From contig NZ_JACHMQ010000001.1 in the NCBI RefSeq assembly GCF_014208105.1, forward strand, positions 7,130,001-7,194,000: DNA of 64,000 bases, given 5' to 3'. Below are positions 40,329 through 48,174 of the stretch, one piece after another. Positions within the stretch are counted from its first letter, which is position 1; each line of letters begins with the position of its first letter. This DNA comes from Actinomadura coerulea (GTDB lineage Bacteria; Actinomycetota; Actinomycetes; Streptosporangiales; Streptosporangiaceae). Both the position numbers and the translations under genes were made by a program. Below the pieces are notes generated by a model that was not told the DNA's origin, searched no databases, and worked only from the letters and a program-made list of their open reading frames with translations.

Positions 40329-40952
40329 ATGAGGCTTTTCGTGGCGCTCGTTCCGCCGACGGACGTTCTGGACGAGCTCGCGGAGGCCGTCCGGCCCCAT
40401 CTCGGAACGGTCTCCGAGCTGCGCTGGATCCGGCGTGATCTGATGCACGTCACGCTGACGTTCCTCGACGAGGTCGACGAGCGCACCCTGGAGCGCCTGC
40501 TCCCGAGGCTGGAGCGCGCCGTGCGCCGCCACGAGCGGATGACGCTGTCGCTGGCGGGCGCGGGCGCGTTCCCCGGGAACGGAGCGCACGCCCGCGTCCT
40601 GTGGACGGGCCTGTACGGCGACCGCCGCGCCCTGGCGAGGCTGGCCGCCTCCACCACCGCCGCGGGCCGCCGCGTCGGGACGATCCCCGACAAGCACCGC
40701 GGCTTCCGCCCGCACATGACGCTGGCGCGGTCGCGGCGGCCGGTGGACGTCCGGTCGCTCGTCGAGGCGCTCTCATCGTTCGCGGGCATGCCGTGGACGG
40801 CGGACTCGGTCCACCTGATGCGCAGCCACCTGCCCGGCAAGGACAACGCCCAGCTGGCGTACGAGCCGCTGATGACGTGGCCGCTGCGTCAGAGCTCCGG
40901 CGGCGGAGGGGCGGGGGCGTCGGCGTCCGGCGGGCCCCAGGGGAGCCCGTAG
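40329..40952 (+). CDS. thpR: RNA 2',3'-cyclic phosphodiesterase
   Basis: 207 residues from ATG 40329 (MRLFVALVPP; GGAAG upstream); a GTG 12 bases earlier is in frame. 2H phosphoesterase family with both HxT motifs: HVTLTF and HMTLAR. It opens 2',3'-cyclic phosphates on RNA ends (family activity). The last 20 residues are a Gly/Ala/Ser tail that overlaps, tail to tail, 64 bases of the next gene. Confidence 0.92.
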   Translation: MRLFVALVPPTDVLDELAEAVRPHLGTVSELRWIRRDLMHVTLTFLDEVDERTLERLLPRLERAVRRHERMTLSLAGAGAFPGNGAHARVLWTGLYGDRRALARLAASTTAAGRRVGTIPDKHRGFRPHMTLARSRRPVDVRSLVEALSSFAGMPWTADSVHLMRSHLPGKDNAQLAYEPLMTWPLRQSSGGGGAGASASGGPQGSP

Positions 40953-43012
40953 CGCTCGCAGGCGCGGCGCAGCTCGCCGAGGTCGGGCGGGAACGTGATC
41001 TGGCGCAGCACCCGCCCGGACGGCCCCCACACCACCAGGCGGGGCATCCGCTCGACCGCGTCGTCGATGCCGACGCCGCCGAGGCGGTCGCGGGCCAGCT
41101 CCCATTCGACCCGGCCGCGCCGCGTGATGACGGCGACCCCGGCGGACGACACGCGCAGCTGCGACCGGTCGCGGTCGTACAGCCAGTATCCGAGCAGCCC
41201 GGCCACGACCCCGGCCGGCATCGACCACAGCGCCGTGGTGTTGAACCCGCCCAGGTCGGGCCCGAGCCACACCGCGCCCAGCAGCGCCACCGCCTCGCAC
41301 AGCAGGACGCTCGTGCCGTAGGCGCCGGCGCGGGACCGGCGGGTCGCGTCCAGGACCGCGCCCGGCGCGGTCACCGGGCCGGGCGGAGTGGGGGCGGGGA
41401 AGACGAAACCGGACTCCTCCGCCGGCTCCGGCAGCGCCGCCGCTCCCTCGCGCGCGGTGCCCTGCGCCGTCAGGGCCGCGGCGGGCTCGGGGCCGGGGGC
41501 CGACAGCGAGGACATGGCCGAGTGGAACGCGGCGCTCAGGTAGGCGTCGTACTCGGCGTCGTTGACCGGCAGCCCGGCGCGGCGGGCGGAGTCGCGCAGA
41601 TCGGTGCGGGAGATCCGCAGCGCCGACAGCGGCGCGGAGAAGAACTCGTCGCCGTCGGAGTCGTACAGCCGGACCCAGGCGTGCCCGGAGACGGTCAGCA
41701 GCTCGATGCCGCCGATGCGGTCCTGGGGCATCTTCAGCACCACGTCACCGGCGGCGTCGGCCCAGCCGAGCCCGTCGCCCTCCACGACCAGGCGTCCGCC
41801 GGGCACCTGCGCGAAGATCTCCGGCAGCCCTTCGAGCCCGTAGTCGGGACGGCGCGGCGACCGCGCCCCCGAGGTGATCACGCGGTAGCCGTGGTCGTCG
41901 AGGGCGTGCGCGAGCTGGAAGCCGTCCAGGCCGTGCGCGGGCAGCCGGGCGACCAGCTCCAGCCGGTGCCCGAACGCCAGCGCGGCGAGGTCGGCGCGGC
42001 GCGGCTCGCCGCTCACCGGGTCCAGTCGCAGGCCGGGCCCGACGACGACCGCGGCGACGTTCTCGGCGCGCAGGTCCTGGGTCTCGCGGCGGCGGCCGGG
42101 GCGGGCCCGCACCAGCAGCCGCTCCGCCGTGATCGTCCAGCGGACCTGCGCGGCCCGCAGCAGTCGGCGGCGCGCGGCGAGGACGCCGCCGATCGCGGCG
42201 AGCGCCCAGCAGCCCGCGGCGAGCCGGGCGCCGAACTCGCCCGTCCCGTCCAGCGCGATCCGGACGATCATGACGGCGCCGAGCAGGGCGGTGAGCGCGC
42301 CGAGCAGCACGATCCGGCGGCGGCTCGGGAGCGGCTCCGGCGTGGCCAGCCGCTGCTCCTCGGGCGTCGCGCGGGACGGGCGGCGGGAGGAGGTCGCGGC
42401 GGGCGGCTCGTGCGCCGCGGCCAGCAGGGCCGCCTCCTGGTCCAGCAGGCGCTTCTCGGCCGCGTGGTCGCGCGGCAGGGGGCCGCCGCCGGGGACGTCG
42501 TCCTCCAGCCCGGACACGCGCAGGGCCTCGTCGAGCGCCGGGTCGAGCAGGTCGGTGGCCTCGCCGTCCAGGACGTGCATGGGGATGCCGAGCCTGCGGG
42601 CCGCCACGAACACCGCGAGCGGCTCCAGGCCCATCGCCGTCATCCCGCCCACGGCGGTGCGGCCGAACCGGTGGAAGACGGTCAGCACGCCGTCGCCGGT
42701 GGTGATGGCCAGGCCGATGATCCGGGACCGCTCGTAGGAGTCCATCACGAGCCCGCCGGGGCCGACGCGCTCCAGACCCGCCGCCGACAGCCGCCAGTAC
42801 GGTCGCGGGCGGCGGCGGCGCGCCTCCGGGACCGCGCCGAGCAGCCACGGGAACGCCGCGACGGCGCCGATCAGCGCGGCCCACAGCCACACCGGCCAGA
42901 TCGGCAGCAGCGCCAGCGCCACCGCGAGGACGGTGAACGGACCCGCGGCGACGGGGCGCCACCGGCCGCCGGATCCCGCGAGGCCCACCAGCTCATGCTC
43001 CACAGTCCGCAT
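40889..43012 (-). CDS. Large modular membrane protein with repeated helix-pair/PH-like units
   Basis: 707 residues from ATG 43012; an ATG 13 codons upstream is possible. Three helix-pair units (about residues 26-60, 245-290 and 580-620) are each followed by a beta-rich cytoplasmic segment resembling bacterial PH-like domains: YWRLSAAGLERVGPGG..., RWTITAERLLVRARPGRRR..., QLRVSSAGVAVITRRGRVEWE.... A central soluble part reads RLVVEGDGLGWADAAGDVVLKMP. I do not know the family; bPH2-like membrane proteins are the nearest idea. Its tail overlaps thpR by 64 bases. Confidence 0.75.
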   Translation of the reverse strand: MRTVEHELVGLAGSGGRWRPVAAGPFTVLAVALALLPIWPVWLWAALIGAVAAFPWLLGAVPEARRRRPRPYWRLSAAGLERVGPGGLVMDSYERSRIIGLAITTGDGVLTVFHRFGRTAVGGMTAMGLEPLAVFVAARRLGIPMHVLDGEATDLLDPALDEALRVSGLEDDVPGGGPLPRDHAAEKRLLDQEAALLAAAHEPPAATSSRRPSRATPEEQRLATPEPLPSRRRIVLLGALTALLGAVMIVRIALDGTGEFGARLAAGCWALAAIGGVLAARRRLLRAAQVRWTITAERLLVRARPGRRRETQDLRAENVAAVVVGPGLRLDPVSGEPRRADLAALAFGHRLELVARLPAHGLDGFQLAHALDDHGYRVITSGARSPRRPDYGLEGLPEIFAQVPGGRLVVEGDGLGWADAAGDVVLKMPQDRIGGIELLTVSGHAWVRLYDSDGDEFFSAPLSALRISRTDLRDSARRAGLPVNDAEYDAYLSAAFHSAMSSLSAPGPEPAAALTAQGTAREGAAALPEPAEESGFVFPAPTPPGPVTAPGAVLDATRRSRAGAYGTSVLLCEAVALLGAVWLGPDLGGFNTTALWSMPAGVVAGLLGYWLYDRDRSQLRVSSAGVAVITRRGRVEWELARDRLGGVGIDDAVERMPRLVVWGPSGRVLRQITFPPDLGELRRACERYGLPWGPPDADAPAPPPPEL

Positions 43013-43166
43013 CCTCACACGGGTCCCCGCGGGACCGTCGCCCCCTTCCACGATCCGGTCGCCCTCCGGAACCGACTTCCATCGCGCCGGTCAGGTCGGG
43101 ACTCCACCGCCGTCACATGGGGCTCACCGCTCGCGTGAGCCCCGCCTCCGTGGAACCGCCGTCCTC

Positions 43167-44189
43167 TCACCGCCGTCGCCGCACCAGGCCGTAGCCGACC
43201 GCCCCCGCGATCGCGAGGGCGAACAGCAGCGCGGTCCGGGTGTTGGTCGCGTCCCGGCGGCCGCCGGTGGTGTCCTCGCCCGCGCTCCCGGGGGAGGACG
43301 CCGGGGACGGGCGCGCCTCCTCCGGCAGCGGCAGCCGGTAGACCGGCTGGTTCCCGCCCTCGGACCCCACCAGCAGCGACCTCCCGTCCGGGGTGTAGGC
43401 CACCGACTCGCCCTGCACCTGCCGGGGCAGGTCGAGCGACTTGATCGTCTTGCCGGGGCGGCCGTCGGCGCCGACCGAGTACAGCCGGGCGCCGAAGTAG
43501 GTGCGGATCACGCAGGTCCGCCCGTCGGGGGCGAACGCGCCGTCGGTCGCGATGGGGGGCGCGTCCCCCGTCTCGCGCAGCGTGTTGAAGCCGCCGGTCC
43601 GCAGCCGCGCCGGCGCCTCGTAGACCTTGCCGCCGAACAGCTTGCTGGCGATGTAGAGCCGGTTCGTGCGCGGGTTGACCATAATGGTCTCGGCGTTGCG
43701 CGGCCCGTCCTCGTACTTCATCCGGAACGGGGTCGCCCGCAGCGTCTGGCTCACCAGCCGGGTCGGCTCCGGGATCCGGTAGACGGTCACGTACGGCCAG
43801 GCGCCGCCGAGGTTGTCGCCGATGTCCGCCACGAAGATAGCCGGACGGCCGCGGCCGTCCCTGCCGAGCGCCATGGCCTCCCAGTCGCGGGCCCCCGCGC
43901 CGGCGAGCGTGAGCACCGCGGCGACCTTCCCGTCCGGGCCGAGCGCGTAGACCTGCGGGACGCCGCCGGAGTCGTTGTGCGTGTAGACGACGCCGCGGTG
44001 CAGGGCGCTGGCGGCGAGCCCGCTGGACTCGGTGATCCGCGGGTCCTTGATCGTGAAGGCGACCGCGTCGCCGCGGCCCGTGCCGGCGGCGGGGGAGGAG
44101 GCGGAGGCGGTGGGGGGCAGGAGGCAGACCGGGGCTCCGGCGAGGACGACCGCGGTGCCCGCGCGGACGGCGGTCCGGCGTGCTGACAT
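43167..44189 (-). CDS. Secreted, C-terminally anchored beta-propeller protein
   Basis: 340 residues from ATG 44189. Signal peptide MSARRTAVRAG...PPTASA (about 1-30). The middle (about 40-300) is a six-bladed-propeller-like repeat: GLAASALHRGVVYTHNDSGG, RDWEAMALGRDGRGRPAIFVADIGDN, AETIMVNPRTNRLYIASK. It ends with a hydrophobic helix and RRRR, a membrane-stop anchor without an LPxTG motif. Related proteins are annotated as esterase-like or hypothetical; no catalytic residues evident. Confidence 0.8.
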   Translation of the reverse strand: MSARRTAVRAGTAVVLAGAPVCLLPPTASASSPAAGTGRGDAVAFTIKDPRITESSGLAASALHRGVVYTHNDSGGVPQVYALGPDGKVAAVLTLAGAGARDWEAMALGRDGRGRPAIFVADIGDNLGGAWPYVTVYRIPEPTRLVSQTLRATPFRMKYEDGPRNAETIMVNPRTNRLYIASKLFGGKVYEAPARLRTGGFNTLRETGDAPPIATDGAFAPDGRTCVIRTYFGARLYSVGADGRPGKTIKSLDLPRQVQGESVAYTPDGRSLLVGSEGGNQPVYRLPLPEEARPSPASSPGSAGEDTTGGRRDATNTRTALLFALAIAGAVGYGLVRRRR

Positions 44190-44239
44190 GGATCGATCAT
44201 CCCCGTTCCGCGCCCCGACGATCACCTGATCAGCGCCGC

Positions 44240-44380
44240 TCAGCCCAGCAGCGCCCCGACGACCACGGCCAGGATGAGCGCGGTCAGCACGGTGGGCAGC
44301 AGCCATTGGGGCGCGCGGTTCACGCTCCTGAGCTTATTCGGCCTCCCGGCCGCCTCGAACCGTCCGCCCATGATCTGCAT
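44240..44380 (-). CDS. Small single-helix membrane protein (46 residues)
   Basis: ATG 44380 follows the prepilin-peptidase stop after one base (TGA-G-ATG), a classic translational coupling. The frame ends at 44240 and has almost only G/C at third codon positions. Product: a basic start (GGRFEAAGRPNKLRS), then WLLPTVLTALILAVVVGALLG, one membrane helix. A shorter start at GTG (MNRAPQW...) also has AGGAG in front. It is too short to be certain, but its place suggests an accessory of the Tad prepilin peptidase. Confidence 0.5.
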   Translation of the reverse strand: MQIMGGRFEAAGRPNKLRSVNRAPQWLLPTVLTALILAVVVGALLG

Positions 44381-44381
44381 C

Positions 44382-45005
44382 TCATCCCGCGTTCAGGGCC
44401 AGCACCGCGACGAGCGCACCCGCGAGCATGTAGGGGCCGAAGGGGAACTCGCCCTTGCGGGAGCGGCGGGCGATCATGATGGCGAGGGCGGCGAGGCCGC
44501 CGAGCAGGTAGGTGGCCAGCAGGCCGGTGATCCAGGTGTCCTGTCCGAACCAGCCGAGGTAGAGGCCGAGGACGCCGGACAGTTTGACGTCTCCCAGCCC
44601 GATGCCGGACGGGACCAGCAGTACCTGCGCGAAGTACAGCGCGAGCAGTGCGGCCATGCCGATGAGCGCGTGCCCGAACCGCCGCGGGCCGTCCTGGGTG
44701 AACGGCGCGGCGGCGGCGAGCAGTGCCGCCGCGGCGCCGTAGGAGGGGAGGGTGAACCGGTCGGGCAGCCGCCTGACGCCGACGTCGATGAAGCCCAGGA
44801 GCGCGCCCACGGCCGCCAGGTACAGCAGCGCGGGCAGGACGGGCTCGAACCCGACCCGCCACCCCAGCACACCGAAGAGCGCCGCGGTGACCAAGCCCAG
44901 GACGACGCGGTGCCGGCGAGTGACGTCACCGACGTAGGGCGCCGCCAGCGGCACCGCGAGCACACCGACGACGAGCCCGACGGGCATCAGCACCAACGCG
45001 ACCAT
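44382..45005 (-). CDS. tadV: Tad-type prepilin peptidase (A24 family)
   Basis: 207 residues from ATG 45005 (GAGGG upstream). Six to seven membrane helices and the two catalytic aspartates of A24 peptidases: GFIDVGVRRLPDR and GLGDVKL (GxGD). FGPYMLAGAL at the end is typical. It lacks the N-methylation domain of PilD, as expected for TadV/CpaA. It cuts Flp-type class III signals after Gly. It would process the pilin at 58978 and, by inference, the three Flp-fused proteins in this locus. A GGGCCC-CA-GGACCC site lies 105 bases upstream. Confidence 0.92.
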   Translation of the reverse strand: MVALVLMPVGLVVGVLAVPLAAPYVGDVTRRHRVVLGLVTAALFGVLGWRVGFEPVLPALLYLAAVGALLGFIDVGVRRLPDRFTLPSYGAAAALLAAAAPFTQDGPRRFGHALIGMAALLALYFAQVLLVPSGIGLGDVKLSGVLGLYLGWFGQDTWITGLLATYLLGGLAALAIMIARRSRKGEFPFGPYMLAGALVAVLALNAG

Positions 45006-45110
45006 CGACCCTCGCCCCGATCCGCCCCTGTCCGAGCCCCGGCACGTGACCGGGCGGACGCCTGGCCGGGCGCCCCGCCCCATTCAATCCGCCGTGCCGG
45101 GCCCGCACAT

Positions 45111-45124
45111 GGGCCCCAGGACCC
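45111..45124. promoter_or_regulatory. Tad-locus palindrome, site 1
   Basis: GGGCCC-CA-GGACCC; flanked by T and A, extending to TGGGCCC-CA-GGACCCA. Upstream of the prepilin peptidase. Confidence 0.7.
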
Positions 45125-45212
45125 AACCGGGCCACTGGCATCGAGGAAAGCGCGGTTCATGCGCTACGGGCATGCCGCGATGAATGCGAATCGCTTCCAC
45201 TGGGTCCGCATT

Positions 45213-45226
45213 AGGTCCTGGGACCT
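45213..45226. promoter_or_regulatory. Tad-locus palindrome, site 2
   Basis: AGGTCC-TG-GGACCT, extending to TAGGTCC-TG-GGACCTA. 86 bases upstream of the gene at 45313. Confidence 0.7.
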
Positions 45227-45312
45227 AAAAATGGCCGGTGCAAGGGCCCGAATTGTGTCGGCGCCGCGGCCGGGCGTTGTGCGAAGGGCTCTTTCCAAGC
45301 GATGGTGGTGTC

Positions 45313-45687
45313 ATGCCGAATCAGGTCAAGACCGTGCGCGTGCTGATGTTCGTCGCCGCCGGGCTCACGCTCGTCATGACCCTGGCGTTCTTCGCCGCCG
45401 TCGGGGTCACGGCCGCCGCGATCGGCGCCGCGCTCTGGTTCGCCCTTCCCGGCGCCCTCAGCCTGCTGCTGGCGCTGCGCGTCCCGAACGGCGGGACGGG
45501 CCTGCGGCGCGGCATCATCGCGCTCGAAGTGTTCTACATCCTGCTCTCGCTCGCCAGGCTGGGGCAGGGAGACCCCCGGGGCGTCCTCAACCTGGCGCTC
45601 CCGATCGTGATCCTGGTGCTGCTGTTCCGCCCCGAGGCGAAGGCCTACTTCGGCGGAAGGGCGACGGCGGCCGGTTCCTACTTCTGA
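45313..45687 (+). CDS. Small multi-helix membrane protein in the Tad locus
   Basis: 124 residues from ATG 45313. Four hydrophobic helices (about 8-30, 34-54, 66-82 and 90-107) and a short soluble tail RPEAKAYFGG. No family recognised. It stands alone on the plus strand opposite the Tad genes but has the locus palindrome (site 2) upstream, so it likely belongs to the same regulon. Confidence 0.65.
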   Translation: MPNQVKTVRVLMFVAAGLTLVMTLAFFAAVGVTAAAIGAALWFALPGALSLLLALRVPNGGTGLRRGIIALEVFYILLSLARLGQGDPRGVLNLALPIVILVLLFRPEAKAYFGGRATAAGSYF

Positions 45688-45712
45688 ACCTCGCGGGCGC
45701 CGCGGCGCGGCG

Positions 45713-46117
45713 TCACCAGTACCCGCCGAGTTCCTCGCGCCCGGCCCCGAAGAGCGCGGCCAGGGCCAGGCCTCCGGCCGCCCCCGCGACCCCCTCGGCG
45801 ACGTACAGCACCGCGGAGAGCGCGTCGGCGTCCCCGCCGACCGGGGCGGCGACCCCGGCGAGGAGGGCGAGCAGCGGCACCGCGAGGACGCTCGCGAGCC
45901 AGCGCGCCCGCCGCGTCCGGTCCCGCTGGACGGCGCCGGCCACCACGACCATCGACACGCTGACCAGGATCCACGGCAGGTCCAGCCGCAGGATCCGGTC
46001 GAGGTCGGACAACGGCTCGCCGCCGCCCCCGGCCCCCGCCGCCAGCCGCGCCACGATCGAGAAGCCGAGCAGCCAGACGGCCAGCGCGGCGCCCCAGGCG
46101 CCCAGCACCCGGACCAT
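45713..46117 (-). CDS. Four-helix membrane protein, paralogue of the gene at 51232
   Basis: 134 residues. The ATG follows the stop of the lipoprotein gene after one base (TGA-G-ATG). Helices about 5-27, 48-66, 75-95 and 105-125. It shares ILRLDLPW-[IL]-L, an RDR loop after helix 2 and the VLAVPLLALLAG segment with the protein at 51232 (VLRVHLPWLL, VRDRRGG, ALPVPLLGSLAA). Each paralogue is near a Flp-fused protein gene, so they may be membrane partners or immunity-like proteins (inference). Confidence 0.72.
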   Translation of the reverse strand: MVRVLGAWGAALAVWLLGFSIVARLAAGAGGGGEPLSDLDRILRLDLPWILVSVSMVVVAGAVQRDRTRRARWLASVLAVPLLALLAGVAAPVGGDADALSAVLYVAEGVAGAAGGLALAALFGAGREELGGYW

Positions 46118-46118
46118 C

Positions 46119-46649
46119 TCAGCGCACCCTGATCGAGTCGATGACGCCGTCCACGACGTCCTTCTCGAGCCGGCCGCGCTGCCAGATCAGCCGCACCACG
46201 TGCATCGTGCCGTCCTTGCCGATCACGCCGACGTCGGCGGCCTGCCCGGGGGCGCCCGTGCCCCGGAAGCCGCTGAAGGTGAAGTCGACGCGCAGGGCGT
46301 CCTCCGCGCCCGCGACCTTGATCGACTTCGACCCCGTCCGGTGGTAGTTCCTGGCGTTCATCATCGAGGCGGCCTCGATGGTCGCTTCCAGCATCTCCGG
46401 ACGGCCCCGCTCGCCCAGCTCCGTGATCACCGACAGGGTGGCCGTCCGCCGCGGATCCTGCACCGACAGCGCGGCGTCACCGTCCGGGCCCCGCCCCCAG
46501 TCCTTCGGGTAGGCGACCGTGAGCGCCTTCGCGTCGCCCCGGACGTATCCGTCCGGGGTCCTGCCCGACCCGCCGGACGAGCAGCCGGCCGCCGCGGCGA
46601 TGATCGTGAGAGCGCCCGCCGCCACCACCGTCAGTCTCTTCACACCCAT
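46119..46649 (-). CDS. Lipoprotein downstream of a Flp-fused protein
   Basis: 176 residues from ATG 46649, which starts 11 bases after the stop of the upstream Flp-fused gene. Lipobox AAGC after a Sec signal (MGVKRLTVVAAGALTIIAA). The mature part, DAKALTVAYPKDWGRGPDGDAAL...RTATLSVITEL...ALRVDFTFSGF...RLIWQRGRLEKDVVDGVIDSIRV, resembles the LpqN/PsbP-Mog1 fold (DUF1795-like). Second gene of a three-gene operon with the genes at 46660 and 45713. Possible extracytoplasmic partner of the Flp-fused protein. Confidence 0.78.
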   Translation of the reverse strand: MGVKRLTVVAAGALTIIAAAAGCSSGGSGRTPDGYVRGDAKALTVAYPKDWGRGPDGDAALSVQDPRRTATLSVITELGERGRPEMLEATIEAASMMNARNYHRTGSKSIKVAGAEDALRVDFTFSGFRGTGAPGQAADVGVIGKDGTMHVVRLIWQRGRLEKDVVDGVIDSIRVR

Positions 46650-46659
46650 CGCAGCCCTC

Positions 46660-48084
46660 TCAGTTCTTCGCGCATTCCGGCCATTGCTGGAAGGTCCGCT
46701 CACCATTCTGCGGGGGGCCGAGGTACCGGGAGTCGGTGATCTGCTGCGTCTCCCCCTCGTAACCGCCCTCGACGCCGAACTTGATCTCCGCGGCGAGCTC
46801 TGCCGCGATCTTGAACTCGTCCACGTCGCCCGTGTAGACGTTCCGGCTGACCAGACCGCGCTCGTAGATCAGCCGGTCGAGCGGATCGGCGTTCGGCCCG
46901 GGGTCCTTCGAGACCACCGAGCCGTTCTCGTCGACGGCGTTGCGGATCGTCTGGAACGGCATCATGAAGGAGTTGTCGCGGATCCACTTCTCACCGATCG
47001 CCCGGTTCGAGTCGTCGAAGTTGACCGTGGTCGCGGTGGTGGTCACCTGCTTGCCGGTCCCCGTTCCGCTCCCCGTCTTCTTCCCCGGGTTCTTCAGGCT
47101 CTCGCTGGAGTTGCTCTCCTGCGTGGTGAGCCAGGTGATGCTCGCCAATCTGCCGTCCTTGTCGAAGGTCATCCTGGTCTGGCCCAGATAGGTGGCCTCG
47201 CCGCCCGTCCCGTAGCCGAGCACCTTGGCCCCGCCCTTGACGGAGCCCTTCACCTGGAAGGTGTAGGTGGTCTTCGGATAGCCGTCCTTCGCCGAACCGC
47301 TCCGGTCCGTCGTGACGAGCACGGCGTCCCCGGCCTTTCCCTCCAGTTCGAGTCCGGTCGCCGCGTCCTTCACCTTCTTCTCGCCGGAGGTGCTCGTGGT
47401 CAGGTTCCCGAGAGCGGCGGCCACCTTGAACACGCCCTCGGCGCCGACCTCCCACTGCGTGATCTCGGGATCCCGGGTCCTGGGCTCCCAACCGGTGATC
47501 TTGTCGAAGGCCCAGAGCCCCGGGCTGACCTTCTCGGCCTCCTTGCGCGCCAGGTCCCACTTCACGTCGTCGAGCCAGTCCTCGGCGGCCTTGTCGTCGG
47601 GGAACACCCAGGTGTCGCCGTACTTGAAGTTGACGGACCCCTCGACCTTCGCTCCCAGATCCCCGCCGAAGCCGGCCTTGCCGAACTGCGCCTTCGCCCC
47701 GATCTCGGCCTCCGCGCCGAGTTTGTAGTCGGCGGGCACGATCGTGATGCGCGTCGAGCCGTCCGCATATTTGATCTTCACGAACTGGAAGTTCTGCCCG
47801 AACTTCACGGAGAAGGCGGTGATCGAATAACCGACCTTCTTGGAGTCGGAGCCGGTGACGCACGCCGACGCCGGAGGTTTGTAGTTGTATTCCGGCGCCT
47901 CGCAGCCGGAGCCGAACACCTCGCAGATCGCCTTCTTCACCGCCGGGAGGACGGGATTGGGCATCATCAGCACGAGCATGCCGATCAGGATCGATCCGAT
48001 GCCGACCAGGGCCGCGTACTCGATCGCACTGGCTCCGGAATCGCGCCATTGCGCGCCGACGTTTCGACGGGATCCATCACGCAT
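46660..48084 (-). CDS. Flp-pilin-type signal fused to a large beta-rich secreted domain
   Basis: 474 residues. N-terminus: basic, then G17|ASAIEY with Glu at +5 and Tyr at +6, a hydrophobic helix (about 24-45), then AIC54EVFGSGC61. This is a Flp-type class III signal for the Tad prepilin peptidase. The body (about 65-474) is beta-rich with alternating Gly/Ala/Lys patterns (GAEAEIGAKAQFGKAG, GSVNFKYGD), a Ser/Gly/Thr/Lys linker near 335-350 and a C-terminal WPEC. I recognise no family for it. Much longer than a pilin (50-90 residues). A palindrome 36 bases upstream plus TCTAGC gives a nearly leaderless transcript. First gene of an operon with a lipoprotein and a four-helix protein. Confidence 0.82.
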   Translation of the reverse strand: MRDGSRRNVGAQWRDSGASAIEYAALVGIGSILIGMLVLMMPNPVLPAVKKAICEVFGSGCEAPEYNYKPPASACVTGSDSKKVGYSITAFSVKFGQNFQFVKIKYADGSTRITIVPADYKLGAEAEIGAKAQFGKAGFGGDLGAKVEGSVNFKYGDTWVFPDDKAAEDWLDDVKWDLARKEAEKVSPGLWAFDKITGWEPRTRDPEITQWEVGAEGVFKVAAALGNLTTSTSGEKKVKDAATGLELEGKAGDAVLVTTDRSGSAKDGYPKTTYTFQVKGSVKGGAKVLGYGTGGEATYLGQTRMTFDKDGRLASITWLTTQESNSSESLKNPGKKTGSGTGTGKQVTTTATTVNFDDSNRAIGEKWIRDNSFMMPFQTIRNAVDENGSVVSKDPGPNADPLDRLIYERGLVSRNVYTGDVDEFKIAAELAAEIKFGVEGGYEGETQQITDSRYLGPPQNGERTFQQWPECAKN

Positions 48085-48093
48085 GCCGGAAAC

Positions 48094-48134
48094 GCTAGAC
48101 CGGCCCTTTTTCTGCTGCCAGGGCCCGCGGACCC
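48094..48134 (-). promoter_or_regulatory. Tad-locus palindrome, site 3, with -10 box
   Basis: GGGCCC-GC-GGACCC (48121-48134); 21 bases on is TCTAGC (minus strand, 48099-48094), nine bases before the ATG at 48084. A looser GGGCCC-N6-GGGCCT lies at 48158-48175. Confidence 0.78.
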
Positions 48135-48174
48135 GGAGGGGGGCCCGATATGCTATTGGGCCCTGCCGCGGGCC

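Larger units (their letters stand above)
45006..45312. promoter_or_regulatory. Divergent spacer between prepilin peptidase and membrane protein genes
   Basis: 307 bases with no gene. It carries two copies of the locus palindrome, plus looser GGGCCC half-sites at 45099 and near 45246. The -10 sequences here are weaker than at the other sites. Confidence 0.65.

Noticed and set aside
43013..43166. Possible gene in the 150-base spacer between the modular membrane protein and the propeller gene
   Set aside because: No start with ribosome site and no membrane or family pattern in either direction.
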